This document shows positions 52,549-61,079 of a stretch of 64,000 bases of DNA, piece after piece. Each line of letters opens with the position of its first letter. Positions within the stretch are counted from its first letter, which is position 1. A program made the position numbers and the translations under genes. Below the pieces are notes generated by a model. It saw nothing but the letters and a program-made list of their open reading frames with translations. It did not search any database and was not told the origin of the DNA. The stretch is from Cellulomonas alba. GTDB lineage: Bacteria > Actinomycetota > Actinomycetes > Actinomycetales > Cellulomonadaceae. The stretch is taken from assembly GCF_030362835.1 (NCBI RefSeq), contig NZ_JAUCGQ010000004.1:62001-126000 (forward strand), written 5' to 3'.

Positions 52549-53327
52549 GCCCCGGCGGGCCCGCCGCCCGCGGCGTCGGCGGTGTCGCCGCCACCGGCCG
52601 GCTCGAACGCGTAGCCGACGCCGTGCACCGTGCGGATCAGGTCCGGGCCGAGCTTGCGGCGCAGCGCCTTGATGTGCGAGTCCACGGTGCGCGTGCCGCT
52701 CGCGTCGACCCAGTCCCAGACCTCGGCGAGCAGCTTCTCGCGCGTCAGCACGGTCTTGGGGCTCGACGCGAGCTCGACGAGCAGGTCGAACTCGGTGGGC
52801 GTGAGGTGCACCTCGTTGCCCGCGCGAGTGACGCGGCGCTGCGCGCGGTCGATCACCACGTCGCCGAGCTCGATGGGGGGCACGGGCTGCTCGGCCGCGG
52901 CGATCTCCGCGGCGCGCGTGGCGCGCTCGGTGCGGCGCAGCAGCGCCTTCGTCCGGGCGACGAGCTCGCGCATGCTGAACGGCTTGGTCATGTAGTCGTC
53001 GGCGCCGACGCCGAGACCGATCAGCATGTCCGTCTCGTCGTCGCGCGCGGTCAGCATCAGCACGGGGACGGGGCGCTCGGCCTGGATGCGCCGGCAGACC
53101 TCGAGGCCGTCGATGCCCGGGAGCATGACGTCGAGCACCACGACGTCGGGCTGGAGGCGGGACGCGAGCGCGACGCCCGTCGGCCCGTCGTGCGCCGCCT
53201 GGACGCGCCAGCCCTCCGCGGAGAGCCGGTGGACGATGGCCTGCGCGATGGCCGGCTCGTCCTCGACCACGAGCACCGTGGTGGCCGACGGACCGCGCGG
53301 CGTGGGCGTCTGTGCCGTGTTCGCCAT
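52545..53327 (-). CDS. OmpR-family response regulator
   Basis: 260 residues. Receiver: LVVEDEPAIAQAIVH, phospho-Asp in VVVLDVMLPGIDG, Thr in LMLTARDDE and Lys in YMTKPFSMREL. Winged-helix output domain (LTPTEFDLLVELASSPKTVLTREKLLAEVW, SHIKALRRKLG, IRTVHGVGYAFEP in blocks). First gene of the operon; probably controls it and the ABC exporter genes. Confidence 0.95.
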   Translation of the reverse strand: MANTAQTPTPRGPSATTVLVVEDEPAIAQAIVHRLSAEGWRVQAAHDGPTGVALASRLQPDVVVLDVMLPGIDGLEVCRRIQAERPVPVLMLTARDDETDMLIGLGVGADDYMTKPFSMRELVARTKALLRRTERATRAAEIAAAEQPVPPIELGDVVIDRAQRRVTRAGNEVHLTPTEFDLLVELASSPKTVLTREKLLAEVWDWVDASGTRTVDSHIKALRRKLGPDLIRTVHGVGYAFEPAGGGDTADAAGGGPAGA

Positions 53328-53453
53328 GACCCCAGCGTGGCACAGCGCGCGCCGGTTCGAGCGGCGACGCGGGGCGCGACCTGCGCGAAGACCCGCGTCC
53401 CGGTGGACGGCGAGCGGCAGCCGGCGCCGAGCCCCCCGTATGATGGCGCCACC

Positions 53454-54752
53454 ATGCTGACCGAGTGGCTGCTCGTTGCGCTCGGCGTGCTGCTCACGTT
53501 CGGCACGGCGGTCTTCGTCGCGAGCGAGTTCTCCCTCGTCACGCTGGATCCCGGCGTCGTCGCCAGCCAGACCGCGCCTGACGACCGCCGCGGGCAGTCC
53601 GTCGTCGCCGCGCTGCGCCGGCTGTCCACCGAGCTCTCCGGGGCCCAGGTCGGCATCACGCTCACCACGATCCTGCTCGGCTACACGACGCAGCCCGCCG
53701 TGGCCCGCCTGATCGGCGGCATGGGCGGGGGAGGGACGACCGCCACCGTCATCGCGGCCGTCCTCGCGCTCGTGCTCGTCAACGGCTTCTCGATGGTCGT
53801 GGGCGAGCTGATCCCCAAGAACTTCGCGCTCGCCGTGCCGCTCGCGACCGCGCGGGCCGTCGCCCCCCTGCAACGCGGGTTCACCACGGCGCTGCGGCCC
53901 GTCATCGGCCTGCTCAACGGCAGCGCCAACGCGCTGCTGCGTCGCGTCGGGGTCGAGCCGCGCGAGGAGCTGTCCGGCGCGCGATCCCCGCAGGAGCTCG
54001 CCGCGCTCGTGCGTCGCTCGGCCGAGGTCGGCACGCTGGACGAGTCGACCGCGACGCTGCTCACCAACTCGATCGAGTTCAGCGAGCTCACCGCGGTCGA
54101 CGTCATGACGGACCGCCAGCGCATGGTCGTGGTCCGGCGCGACGACTCGGCCGCCGACGTGGTCTCGCTCGCGCGCCGCACCGGCCACTCGCGGTTCCCG
54201 GTGATCGGCGGCTCGAGCGACGAGATCGACGGGCTCGTGCACCTGCGGCAGGCGGTCGCCGTCCCGTTCGAGCGTCGCGGCGACGTGCCCGCGGCCGCGC
54301 TCATGGTCGAGGCGCCGCGCGTCCCCGAGACCGTGCACCTGGGCCCGCTGCTCGTCGAGCTGCGGGCCCAGGGCATGCAGATGGCGGTCGTGGTCGACGA
54401 GTACGGCGGCACGTCGGGCGTCGTCACGCTCGAGGACGTGGTCGAGGAGCTCGTCGGCGAGGTCGCGGACGAGCACGACCGCCGGCGGTCGTCGGCCGCG
54501 CGCGCCGCGGACGGCTCGTGGCTGCTGCCCGGCGTGCTGCGTCCCGACGAGCTGACGGAGCTCACCGGCCTCCGCGTCCCGGACGACGGCCCGTACGAGA
54601 CGCTCGGCGGCCTGCTGATGGCGCGCCTGGGTCGCATCCCCGTGCAGGGCGACGAGATCGAGGTCGAGGGCGTGCGCGTCACGGTCGACCGGATGGCGGG
54701 CCGCCGCGTCGAGCGGGTGCGCGTGCAGGAGGGCGGGGGTGCCGATGCCTAG
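53454..54752 (+). CDS. CNNM/CBS-domain membrane protein (hemolysin family), first copy
   Basis: 432 residues: a DUF21/CNNM transmembrane domain (FVASEFSLVTLDPG, LSGAQVGITLTTILLGYTT, MVVGELIPKNFALA), a pair of CBS domains (about 200-330: VMTDRQRMVVV, GHSRFPVIGGSS, VVVDEYGGTSGVVTLEDVVEELVGE) and a CorC_HlyC-type C-terminal domain (LLPGVLRPDELTELTG). Family members move Mg2+ or other divalent cations. ATG at 53454. Divergent from the response-regulator operon. Confidence 0.92.
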   Translation: MLTEWLLVALGVLLTFGTAVFVASEFSLVTLDPGVVASQTAPDDRRGQSVVAALRRLSTELSGAQVGITLTTILLGYTTQPAVARLIGGMGGGGTTATVIAAVLALVLVNGFSMVVGELIPKNFALAVPLATARAVAPLQRGFTTALRPVIGLLNGSANALLRRVGVEPREELSGARSPQELAALVRRSAEVGTLDESTATLLTNSIEFSELTAVDVMTDRQRMVVVRRDDSAADVVSLARRTGHSRFPVIGGSSDEIDGLVHLRQAVAVPFERRGDVPAAALMVEAPRVPETVHLGPLLVELRAQGMQMAVVVDEYGGTSGVVTLEDVVEELVGEVADEHDRRRSSAARAADGSWLLPGVLRPDELTELTGLRVPDDGPYETLGGLLMARLGRIPVQGDEIEVEGVRVTVDRMAGRRVERVRVQEGGGADA

Positions 54753-55788
54753 CTGGGTCGCACTCGCGCTCGGCGTCGCTCTGCTCGCGGGCAACGCGTT
54801 CTTCGTCGCCTCCGAGTTCGCCGTGATCTCCGCGCGCCGCAGCTCGATGGAGCCGCTCGCCGCGGCCGGCAACCGCAGCGCCCGCACCGTGCTCTGGGCC
54901 ATGGAGCACGTCTCGCTGATGCTCGCGTGCGCGCAGCTGGGCGTCACGATCTGCTCCACCAGCCTCGGCGTCGTCGCCGAGCCCGCGATCGCGCACCTGA
55001 TCGAGGAGCCGCTCGAGGCGCTCGGCGTCGACTCGTCGTGGACGCACCCGATCGCGTTCGTCATCGCCCTCGCGCTCGTCGTGTACCTGCACGTGGTGCT
55101 CGGCGAGATGGTGCCGAAGAACCTCGCGGTGTCGGGCCCGGACCGCGCCGTGCTGGTGTTCGGGCCGCCGCTGGTCTGGCTCGCGCGCGGGCTGCGGCCC
55201 GTGATCGCCGCGCTGAACTGGCTCGCCAACCACGCGCTCCGCGTGCTCGGCGTCGAGCCCCGCGACGAGGTCGCGTCGGCGTTCACGGCCGAGGAGGTGC
55301 AGTCGATCGTCGAGCGCTCGCAGGCGGAGGGGCTGCTCGAGGACTCGCAGGGGCTGCTGACGGGTGCCATCGAGTTCTCCGACCGCACGGCCGGCGACGT
55401 GATGGTGGTGCCGGACCGGCTCGTCGCGGTGACGGCGGCGGGCACGCCGGCCGAGGTCGAGCGGCTCGTGGCGCGCACCGGCTTCAGCCGCTTCCCGGTG
55501 CTCGACGACGACGGGCGGCCGGTCGGCTACCTGCACCTCAAGGACGTGCTCTACGCCGACGAGACGAGCCGCGACCTGCCCGTCCCCACGTGGCGCGTGC
55601 GCTCGTTCGCGGTCGTCGCGCCGGAGGACGAGGTCGAGGAGGCGCTCGCCGCGATGCAGCGCTCCGGCGCGCACCTGGCCCGCGTCGAGCACGACGGCGA
55701 GACGGTCGGCATCGTGTTCCTCGAGGACATCCTCGAGGAGCTCGTGGGCGAGGTGCGCGACGCGATGCAGCGCGACCAGCAACCCTGA
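54745..55788 (+). CDS. CNNM/CBS-domain membrane protein, second copy
   Basis: 347 residues with the same DUF21 (FFVASEFAVISARRSSMEPLA, QLGVTICSTSLGVVAEPAI, VVLGEMVPKNLAVSGP) and CBS architecture (VMVVPDRLVAVT, GFSRFPVLDDDG, GIVFLEDILEELVGEV), but ending without the CorC_HlyC domain that the first copy has. Its ATG overlaps the first gene by 8 bases, so the pair is co-translated and likely heteromeric. Confidence 0.9.
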   Translation: MPSWVALALGVALLAGNAFFVASEFAVISARRSSMEPLAAAGNRSARTVLWAMEHVSLMLACAQLGVTICSTSLGVVAEPAIAHLIEEPLEALGVDSSWTHPIAFVIALALVVYLHVVLGEMVPKNLAVSGPDRAVLVFGPPLVWLARGLRPVIAALNWLANHALRVLGVEPRDEVASAFTAEEVQSIVERSQAEGLLEDSQGLLTGAIEFSDRTAGDVMVVPDRLVAVTAAGTPAEVERLVARTGFSRFPVLDDDGRPVGYLHLKDVLYADETSRDLPVPTWRVRSFAVVAPEDEVEEALAAMQRSGAHLARVEHDGETVGIVFLEDILEELVGEVRDAMQRDQQP

Positions 55789-55795
55789 TCGCGAC

Positions 55796-55817
55796 GTTCA
55801 CCCGGCGTTCATCGGCG
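55796..55817 (+). promoter_or_regulatory. Two GTTCAYC units at 11-base spacing (PHO-box-like)
   Basis: GTTCACC (55796-55802) and GTTCATC (55807-55813) are direct repeats exactly 11 bases apart, the spacing and near-consensus of actinobacterial PhoP box units. They lie just after the upstream stop codon and about 110 bases before the predicted start of transcription of the VanY-like gene. Confidence 0.45.
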
Positions 55818-55859
55818 TGTCGTCACGGCGTGTCGCCACGTGAGACCGATTCGTCCGAC

Positions 55860-55873
55860 TGGACACCCGTCCA
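55860..55873. promoter_or_regulatory. Operator copy 1 (TGGAC-N4-GTCCA)
   Basis: TGGACACCCGTCCA: perfect 5-base arms, N4 spacer. Its centre is 20 bases upstream of that of a second identical-class palindrome, so both lie on the same face of the DNA. Confidence 0.6.
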
Positions 55874-55878
55874 GGGGC

Positions 55879-55908
55879 TTGGACCGCGGTCCAACGTGCC
55901 GTTATGGT
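55879..55908 (+). promoter_or_regulatory. Operator copy 2 overlapping a sigma-A-like promoter
   Basis: TTGGACCGCGGTCCAA (55879-55894) is a perfect 16-base palindrome containing TGGAC-N4-GTCCA. Its first half is also the -35 box TTGGAC; after 18 bases comes TATGGT (55903-55908) as -10. A protein bound here would block RNA polymerase, the classic repressor layout. Confidence 0.65.
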
Positions 55909-55996
55909 TTCGTGACCGCTGCTCCGGGCGGCCCCTCCACATCGGGGTCCTTGCCGTGCGCCGCGGGTGAACGACGACGTAGCGCAAGGAGGTGCA

Positions 55997-57769
55997 GTGG
56001 CGGACGAGCAGGTCCCTTCGGGCTCCTTCCCGACGCGGCGCGCCCTCCGAGAGGCGGAGCGCCGCGCCGCTGCTGCAGCGGCCGCGCAGCACGCCGAGCC
56101 GGCCGTCGTCGGTGCGACCGTCGCCGACGGGCCGCTGGGTCGCAGCGCCTCGGCCGAGGGCGGCCACGGGCACGGCGGCTCCGGGTCGTCCGTCGCGACA
56201 GCCGTCGCCGCGCCGCCCGCCACGCGCCGGGCCGCACGCACCGCCGGGCAGGCGCCCTTCGCGCCGGCTTCTGCGCCGTCGTCCTCGACGTCCGCTCCCG
56301 CGGCCGAGACCCGCCGGTCGCGCGCCGCCTCGACCCCGGCGCCCGCCGCGTGGTCCGCGGCGCAGCCCGCACCTCGCACGGTCGCGACGCCGCCGACCAG
56401 CACCGCCACGCCGGTTCGCCCGACGTGGGCGTCTGCGCCGTCCGCCGCCCCGGCCGCGTCGTCGCTGCCGGGCGCCGCCTCGGACGCACGGAGCGTCGCG
56501 GTGGCCCCGGCCCGGCCGGCGCCGAGCATGGGCGAGACGGCGTCCGGGCCCGCAGCAAGCGCTGCCGAGAAGGCGGTCCTGCTGGCGCCGAGCGCCGACG
56601 AGACGGCGATGCTCCCCGCCGTGCGCGCCGAGGCCGAGCCGGCCGACGCGCGCGTCGCGCCCGCCTTCGCCGCGACGTCCGCCAGCCCGTTCGCCGAGCT
56701 GCGCGAGGCTGCGGCAGCGGCCCGCGACGCGAAGCGTCAGCAGACCGTCGCACCCGTCGCCGCGCCGTTCGCCCCGATCCACGAGCCTGCCGCCCCGGTC
56801 CACGAGCTCACCGCTCGCGCCGCGGAGCAGACTCCCGCCGCCGCGCAGCGCCCCACCTCGCACGGTGTCGCCGCGCACCACGCCACCGCGCACGACACCG
56901 CCGCGCACGGTACGACCGCGCACGACGCCGTGCCGCACCCCACGCCGGCCGCGCAGCCCCAGCCGACCCGCGCCTCCGGCGCGTCCTCCTCGACCCGCCG
57001 CGCCGCCACCGCCCCGGCCGGGCGCACGTCGAGCGGCCACCGTCGGCCCAGCCGCGCGGTCGCACGCCTCGGCGTGCTCGGGTCGCTCGCAGCGGTGACG
57101 GTCGTCATCCCCGTCGCGCAGGGCCTCGTGCACAGCGCGGCCGCCGACGAGGGTCCGGTCACGGCGTCGAGCGACTCGCACCTGCCGAGCACGGTCATGG
57201 CGCTGACCGGCAGCGTGCTGGGAGCGGAACCACCGGCGTCGCTCATCGTCCCGGCGGGCGCCGTGGCGGTGCGCGACACCGAGGTGAGCCGCGACCTGAC
57301 GCGCTCGCCGCTCGAGCACTGCTCGGGCCTGGTTCCGGACGAGAAGACGTCGACCAACGGCCACGTCCCCGCGCGCGACCTGTGCACGCTGTGGGACGGC
57401 CACACGCAGATCCGCGCGGATGCCGCGGTCGCGCTCGCCCAGCTCAACAGCGCGTACGCCGCGCGGTTCCACCGGAACCTCTGCCTGTCCTCGGGCTACC
57501 GCAGCCTCGCCATGCAGTACGTCGTCAAGGCGGAGCGCGGCGGCCTCGCCGCCACCCCGGGCACGAGCAACCACGGCTGGGGCCTCGCGATCGACCTCTG
57601 CAGCCAGGAGACCGGCGGCGAGGCCTGGACCTGGATCAACGAGAACGCTCCCGTCTACGGCTGGAAGCACCCGGCGTGGGCGCTCCCGGGCGGCGTCGGA
57701 CCGCACGAGCCGTGGCACTGGGAGTTCGCGTCGGGCGTCGAGGCCGACGGCTCGTTCTCGGGCTACTGA
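55997..57769 (+). CDS. Membrane-anchored VanY/DD-carboxypeptidase-like protein with long disordered N-terminus
   Basis: 590 residues. About 350 residues of Ala/Pro-rich low-complexity sequence (including an HGVAAHHATAHDTAAHG-like repeat) precede one helix (about 357-374, VARLGVLGSLAAVTVVIPVA) and then the extracellular peptidase domain. VanY zinc motifs are present: SSGYRSLAMQY, TSNHGWGLAIDLCS (SxHxxGxAxD) and HEPWHWEFA. The enzyme would trim D-Ala from peptidoglycan stems. GTG at 55997 follows a perfect AAGGAGGTG; GTG 55967 upstream lacks one. Controlled by the palindromes ahead. Confidence 0.9.
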   Translation: MADEQVPSGSFPTRRALREAERRAAAAAAAQHAEPAVVGATVADGPLGRSASAEGGHGHGGSGSSVATAVAAPPATRRAARTAGQAPFAPASAPSSSTSAPAAETRRSRAASTPAPAAWSAAQPAPRTVATPPTSTATPVRPTWASAPSAAPAASSLPGAASDARSVAVAPARPAPSMGETASGPAASAAEKAVLLAPSADETAMLPAVRAEAEPADARVAPAFAATSASPFAELREAAAAARDAKRQQTVAPVAAPFAPIHEPAAPVHELTARAAEQTPAAAQRPTSHGVAAHHATAHDTAAHGTTAHDAVPHPTPAAQPQPTRASGASSSTRRAATAPAGRTSSGHRRPSRAVARLGVLGSLAAVTVVIPVAQGLVHSAAADEGPVTASSDSHLPSTVMALTGSVLGAEPPASLIVPAGAVAVRDTEVSRDLTRSPLEHCSGLVPDEKTSTNGHVPARDLCTLWDGHTQIRADAAVALAQLNSAYAARFHRNLCLSSGYRSLAMQYVVKAERGGLAATPGTSNHGWGLAIDLCSQETGGEAWTWINENAPVYGWKHPAWALPGGVGPHEPWHWEFASGVEADGSFSGY

Positions 57770-57848
57770 CGGCCGGACCGGCGCGTCGGCGCTCGTGACG
57801 GCACGCCGCCCTCACTGACGCCGGACGGCGGCCGCTGAGCCCGCCGGC

Positions 57849-58763
57849 TCACTCCAGCCGCAGGCCCCAGCGTGCCTCGTGGGTGTCGCCCGGCTCCAGG
57901 CGGATCAGGTCGGTGCCCGTGCGGAACGCGTCGGCGACGCACGTCATCGGCTCCGCGGCGACCGCGGTGCGCTTGATCGCGTCGACGTGGTCGCCCGTGC
58001 AGACCTGCCACGCGCGGAACGCGCCGTCGGCCCACATGGCCACCGTCGAGCCGTCCGGTGCGCCGAGCCGGATCCACGACAGACCCGCGTCGTCGCGCCG
58101 CAGGCCGACCCACGCGTCGTCGAGGTCGCGCCCGCGCAGCGAGGCCTGCTCGCGCAGGTCGTAGACGCCCGCGACGGGCTCGAAGCCGGTCGGCAGCAGC
58201 CGGCCGTCGACCGTGACGTGCTCGTCGGCGTCGACCCGCAGCGTGCAGTCGTCGACCGCCGCGCCGCCCGTCGAGAGCCACGGGTGGAACCCGAGCCCGT
58301 ACGGGGCCGCCGACGTGCCCCGGTTCGTCGCGCGCGTCGTGACCTCGAGGCCGCCGTCCGTCAGCGCGTAGGTCACCGCGATGCGCACCGGCCAGGGGTA
58401 GCCCGTGCTGGGCACGATGGTGTGCTCGAGCGTGACGTCGTCGTCGCCCTGAGACGTCGCCTCGAACGACACGAAGGGGAGCAGACCGTGCAGCGCGGTG
58501 TGCCTGCCGTGCTCGCTGACCGGCACCTGGTAGCTCGTGCCGTCGAACGAGTACTCCCCGTCGCGCAGGCGGTTCGGCCACGGCGCGAGCAGCTTCCCGG
58601 CGAACGCGGGCGCGAGCTCGTCGGCGTCGTGGGGGAGGACGAGGTCACGGTCGCCGACCGCGTAGGTGCGCAGCCCTGCGCCGACCGACGCGATGATCGC
58701 GGTCTGGTCCCCGCGGGTCAGGACGTGCTGGGTACCGGAGACAAGGCTGGCCGTGTTCGTCAC
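57849..58763 (-). CDS. Aldose 1-epimerase family protein
   Basis: 304 residues of galactose-mutarotase fold. Anchors: FAGKLLAPWPNRLRDGEY, HGRHTALHGLLPFVSF (His of the active site), PYGLGFHPWLSTGG (second His) and EPMTCVADAF near the end. Interconverts sugar anomers, feeding sugar metabolism. GTG at 58763 chosen; GTG 58769 is two codons further. Converges on the VanY-like gene. Confidence 0.9.
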   Translation of the reverse strand: MTNTASLVSGTQHVLTRGDQTAIIASVGAGLRTYAVGDRDLVLPHDADELAPAFAGKLLAPWPNRLRDGEYSFDGTSYQVPVSEHGRHTALHGLLPFVSFEATSQGDDDVTLEHTIVPSTGYPWPVRIAVTYALTDGGLEVTTRATNRGTSAAPYGLGFHPWLSTGGAAVDDCTLRVDADEHVTVDGRLLPTGFEPVAGVYDLREQASLRGRDLDDAWVGLRRDDAGLSWIRLGAPDGSTVAMWADGAFRAWQVCTGDHVDAIKRTAVAAEPMTCVADAFRTGTDLIRLEPGDTHEARWGLRLE

Positions 58764-58989
58764 GCGCACACGGTAGTGGCCCGACGGGGCGCGAGGTGCA
58801 CCAGCCGGGCCCGGCGAGGTCTGGCGCGTCGCAGACCGGCGCACGCCGTCGGGTCCTGGGCCGCCGGGCTCGCGTCCCGTCTGTGGACAGGGCGCTGCGC
58901 AGGGTCGCCCGGATCGTCTACAGTCCGCGTGCATTCGGACATGACGGACATCACGGGCGCGCTGACCAGTGCCGGGCAAGGGGGCAGGC

Positions 58990-60216
58990 ATGGACGGCGT
59001 CGCCATCCTCGAGGGCGAGGTCCGTGAGCTGATCCGGCGCCGCGGCGTCGATCCCGTCCGCGACCGCGCCGGCGTGGCCGCACTCGTCGCCGACGCGCTC
59101 GCCGACTACGACGAGCGGTCCGTCGCGGGTGCCGTCCCGCCGCTGCCCGACCCGTCCGCCGCGCACAAGGCCGTGATCGACGCCGTGTCGGGGCTCGGCC
59201 CGTTGCAGCGCTACCTCGACGACCCGGAGGTCGAGGAGGTCTGGATCAACGAGCCGTCGCGGGTCTTCGTGTCGCGCCGGGGCGAGGCCGAGCTGACGAC
59301 CACGATGCTCACGTCGGCCCAGGTGCGCGACCTCGTCGAGCAGATGCTCAAGGTGTCAGGCCGCCGGCTCGACCTGTCCAGCCCGTTCGTCGACGCGTCC
59401 CTGCCGGGCGGCGAACGGCTCCACGTCGCGATCCCCGACGTGACGCGTCGCGACTGGGCGGTCAACATCCGCAAGTACGTCGTCCGGGCGCACCACCTCG
59501 ACGAGCTCGTCTCGCTCGGATCGCTGACGCCGCACGCGGCCGCGTTCCTGCAGGCGTCCGTCCGCGCGGGGCTCAACGTGCTCGTGTCCGGCGGGACGCA
59601 GGCAGGCAAGACGACGGCGCTGAACGCGCTCGCAGGCGCCATCCCGGCGCGCGAGCGCATCGTCTCGTGCGAGGAGGTCTTCGAGCTCCGCCTGGCGGCG
59701 CGGGACTGGGTCGCGCTGCAGTGCCGGCAGCCCAGCCTGGAGGGCACAGGCGAGATCTCGCTGCGGCGGCTCGTCAAGGAGGCCCTGCGGATGCGACCGG
59801 GGCGGCTGATCGTGGGGGAGGTGCGCGAGGCCGAGGCGCTGGACCTGCTGGTGGCGCTGAACTCGGGCATCCCCGCGATGGCGACGATCCACGCGAGCTC
59901 GGCGCGCGAGGCGCTCGTCAAGCTCTGCACGCTCCCGCTGCTCGCGGGGCCGAACATCTCGGACCGGTTCGTGGTCCCCACCGTCGCGTCGGCCGTCGAC
60001 CTCGTCGTGCACCTCGAGCTGGACGCGACCGGCCGACGCCGCACGCGCGAGATCGTCGCCGTGCCGGGTCGCGTCGAGCGGGGTGTCGTCGAGACGACGG
60101 ACGTCTTCACGACGCGCGACGGGCGGCTCGTGCGCGCTGACGGCTTCCCGCCGCATGCCGAGCGGTACGCGCGTGCGGGCACCGACGTCGTCGCGCTGCT
60201 GCGCGGGCGGGAGTGA
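58990..60216 (+). CDS. CpaF/TadA-type secretion ATPase of a tad operon
   Basis: 408 residues. An N-terminal helical domain leads to the PilB/CpaF core: SGGTQAGKTTALNALAG (Walker A with QA replacing the common GS, as in many actinobacterial CpaF proteins), GRLIVGEVREAEALDLL (Walker B) and PAMATIHASSAREAL (His box). It powers Flp-pilus or competence-like secretion. ATG at 58990; GTGA joins it to tadB. No tadZ/cpaE lies upstream in the window. Confidence 0.93.
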   Translation: MDGVAILEGEVRELIRRRGVDPVRDRAGVAALVADALADYDERSVAGAVPPLPDPSAAHKAVIDAVSGLGPLQRYLDDPEVEEVWINEPSRVFVSRRGEAELTTTMLTSAQVRDLVEQMLKVSGRRLDLSSPFVDASLPGGERLHVAIPDVTRRDWAVNIRKYVVRAHHLDELVSLGSLTPHAAAFLQASVRAGLNVLVSGGTQAGKTTALNALAGAIPARERIVSCEEVFELRLAARDWVALQCRQPSLEGTGEISLRRLVKEALRMRPGRLIVGEVREAEALDLLVALNSGIPAMATIHASSAREALVKLCTLPLLAGPNISDRFVVPTVASAVDLVVHLELDATGRRRTREIVAVPGRVERGVVETTDVFTTRDGRLVRADGFPPHAERYARAGTDVVALLRGRE

Positions 60217-61079
60217 CCGTGGGCGTCGTCGTGGGTCTGCTGCTCGGGGCGGGAGTCGCCTGCCTGTGGTGGTCGTGCTGGCCGCCGCCGCCCCACGCGG
60301 CTGAGTCGCGCCGGCGTCGGGGGTCGCGCGTGGCGGACCTGCTCGTCCAGGCCGGCGTCGTGGGCGTCACGCCCGGCGCCCTCGTCGGCGCGAGCGTCGC
60401 GCTCGCGATCGCCGTGCTCGCGGTCGGCGTGGGGGTCACGCACGCGCCGGCGATCGCGCTCGCCTTCGCGCTGTTCGCCGGTGCAGCGCCCGCCGCGTAC
60501 GTCCGCGGGCGTGCGCGCCGCCGGCAGGCGCGGCTGCGGAGCCTGTGGCCGGAGGTCGTCGACCACCTCGCGTCGGGCGTGCGGGCCGGGCTCGCGCTGC
60601 CCGAGGCCGTCGCGCAGCTCGGGGAACGCGGGCCGGTCGAGCTGCGACCGGCGTTCGTCACGTTCGCGCGCGACTACCGGGCAACGGGGCGGTTCGCCGA
60701 CTGCTTGGACGCGCTCGCCGCGCGGCTCGCCGACCCGGTGGCGGACCGGATCGTGGAGGCGCTGCGGCTCACGCGCGACGTGGGCGGCACGGACCTCGGG
60801 CGGATGCTCCGCACCCTCTCGTCGTTCCTCCGGGACGACCTGCGCGTGCGCAGCGAGCTCGAGGCGCGGCAGAGCTGGACGGTCTACGCGGCGCGGCTGG
60901 CCGTCGCGGCGCCGTGGGTGGTGCTCGCGCTCCTCTCGACGCGGCCGCAGGCCGCCGCGGCCTACCGGACGCCGGGAGGCGTGCTCGTGCTGGCGGTCGG
61001 CGGGGTGTGCACCGTGGTCGCGTACTCGGCGATGCTGCGGATCGGACAGCTGCCCGAGGATCCGCGGGTGCTGCGGTGA
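60213..61079 (+). CDS. tadB: TadB-type secretion membrane protein
   Basis: 288 residues. T2SSF/GspF-like helical repeat with RLRSLWPEVVDHLASGVRAGLALPEAV, DPVADRIVEALRLTRDVGGTDLG and membrane helices at the N- and C-termini. It forms, with TadC, the inner-membrane platform of the tad system. GTG overlaps the cpaF stop (GTGA 60213-60216). Confidence 0.9.
   Translation: MTVGVVVGLLLGAGVACLWWSCWPPPPHAAESRRRRGSRVADLLVQAGVVGVTPGALVGASVALAIAVLAVGVGVTHAPAIALAFALFAGAAPAAYVRGRARRRQARLRSLWPEVVDHLASGVRAGLALPEAVAQLGERGPVELRPAFVTFARDYRATGRFADCLDALAARLADPVADRIVEALRLTRDVGGTDLGRMLRTLSSFLRDDLRVRSELEARQSWTVYAARLAVAAPWVVLALLSTRPQAAAAYRTPGGVLVLAVGGVCTVVAYSAMLRIGQLPEDPRVLR

Noticed and set aside
56820-56950. Short tandem His/Ala repeats in the VanY-like gene, considered as a minisatellite
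   Set aside because: They are in frame in a low-complexity, probably disordered part of a coding region and have no intergenic or regulatory context.
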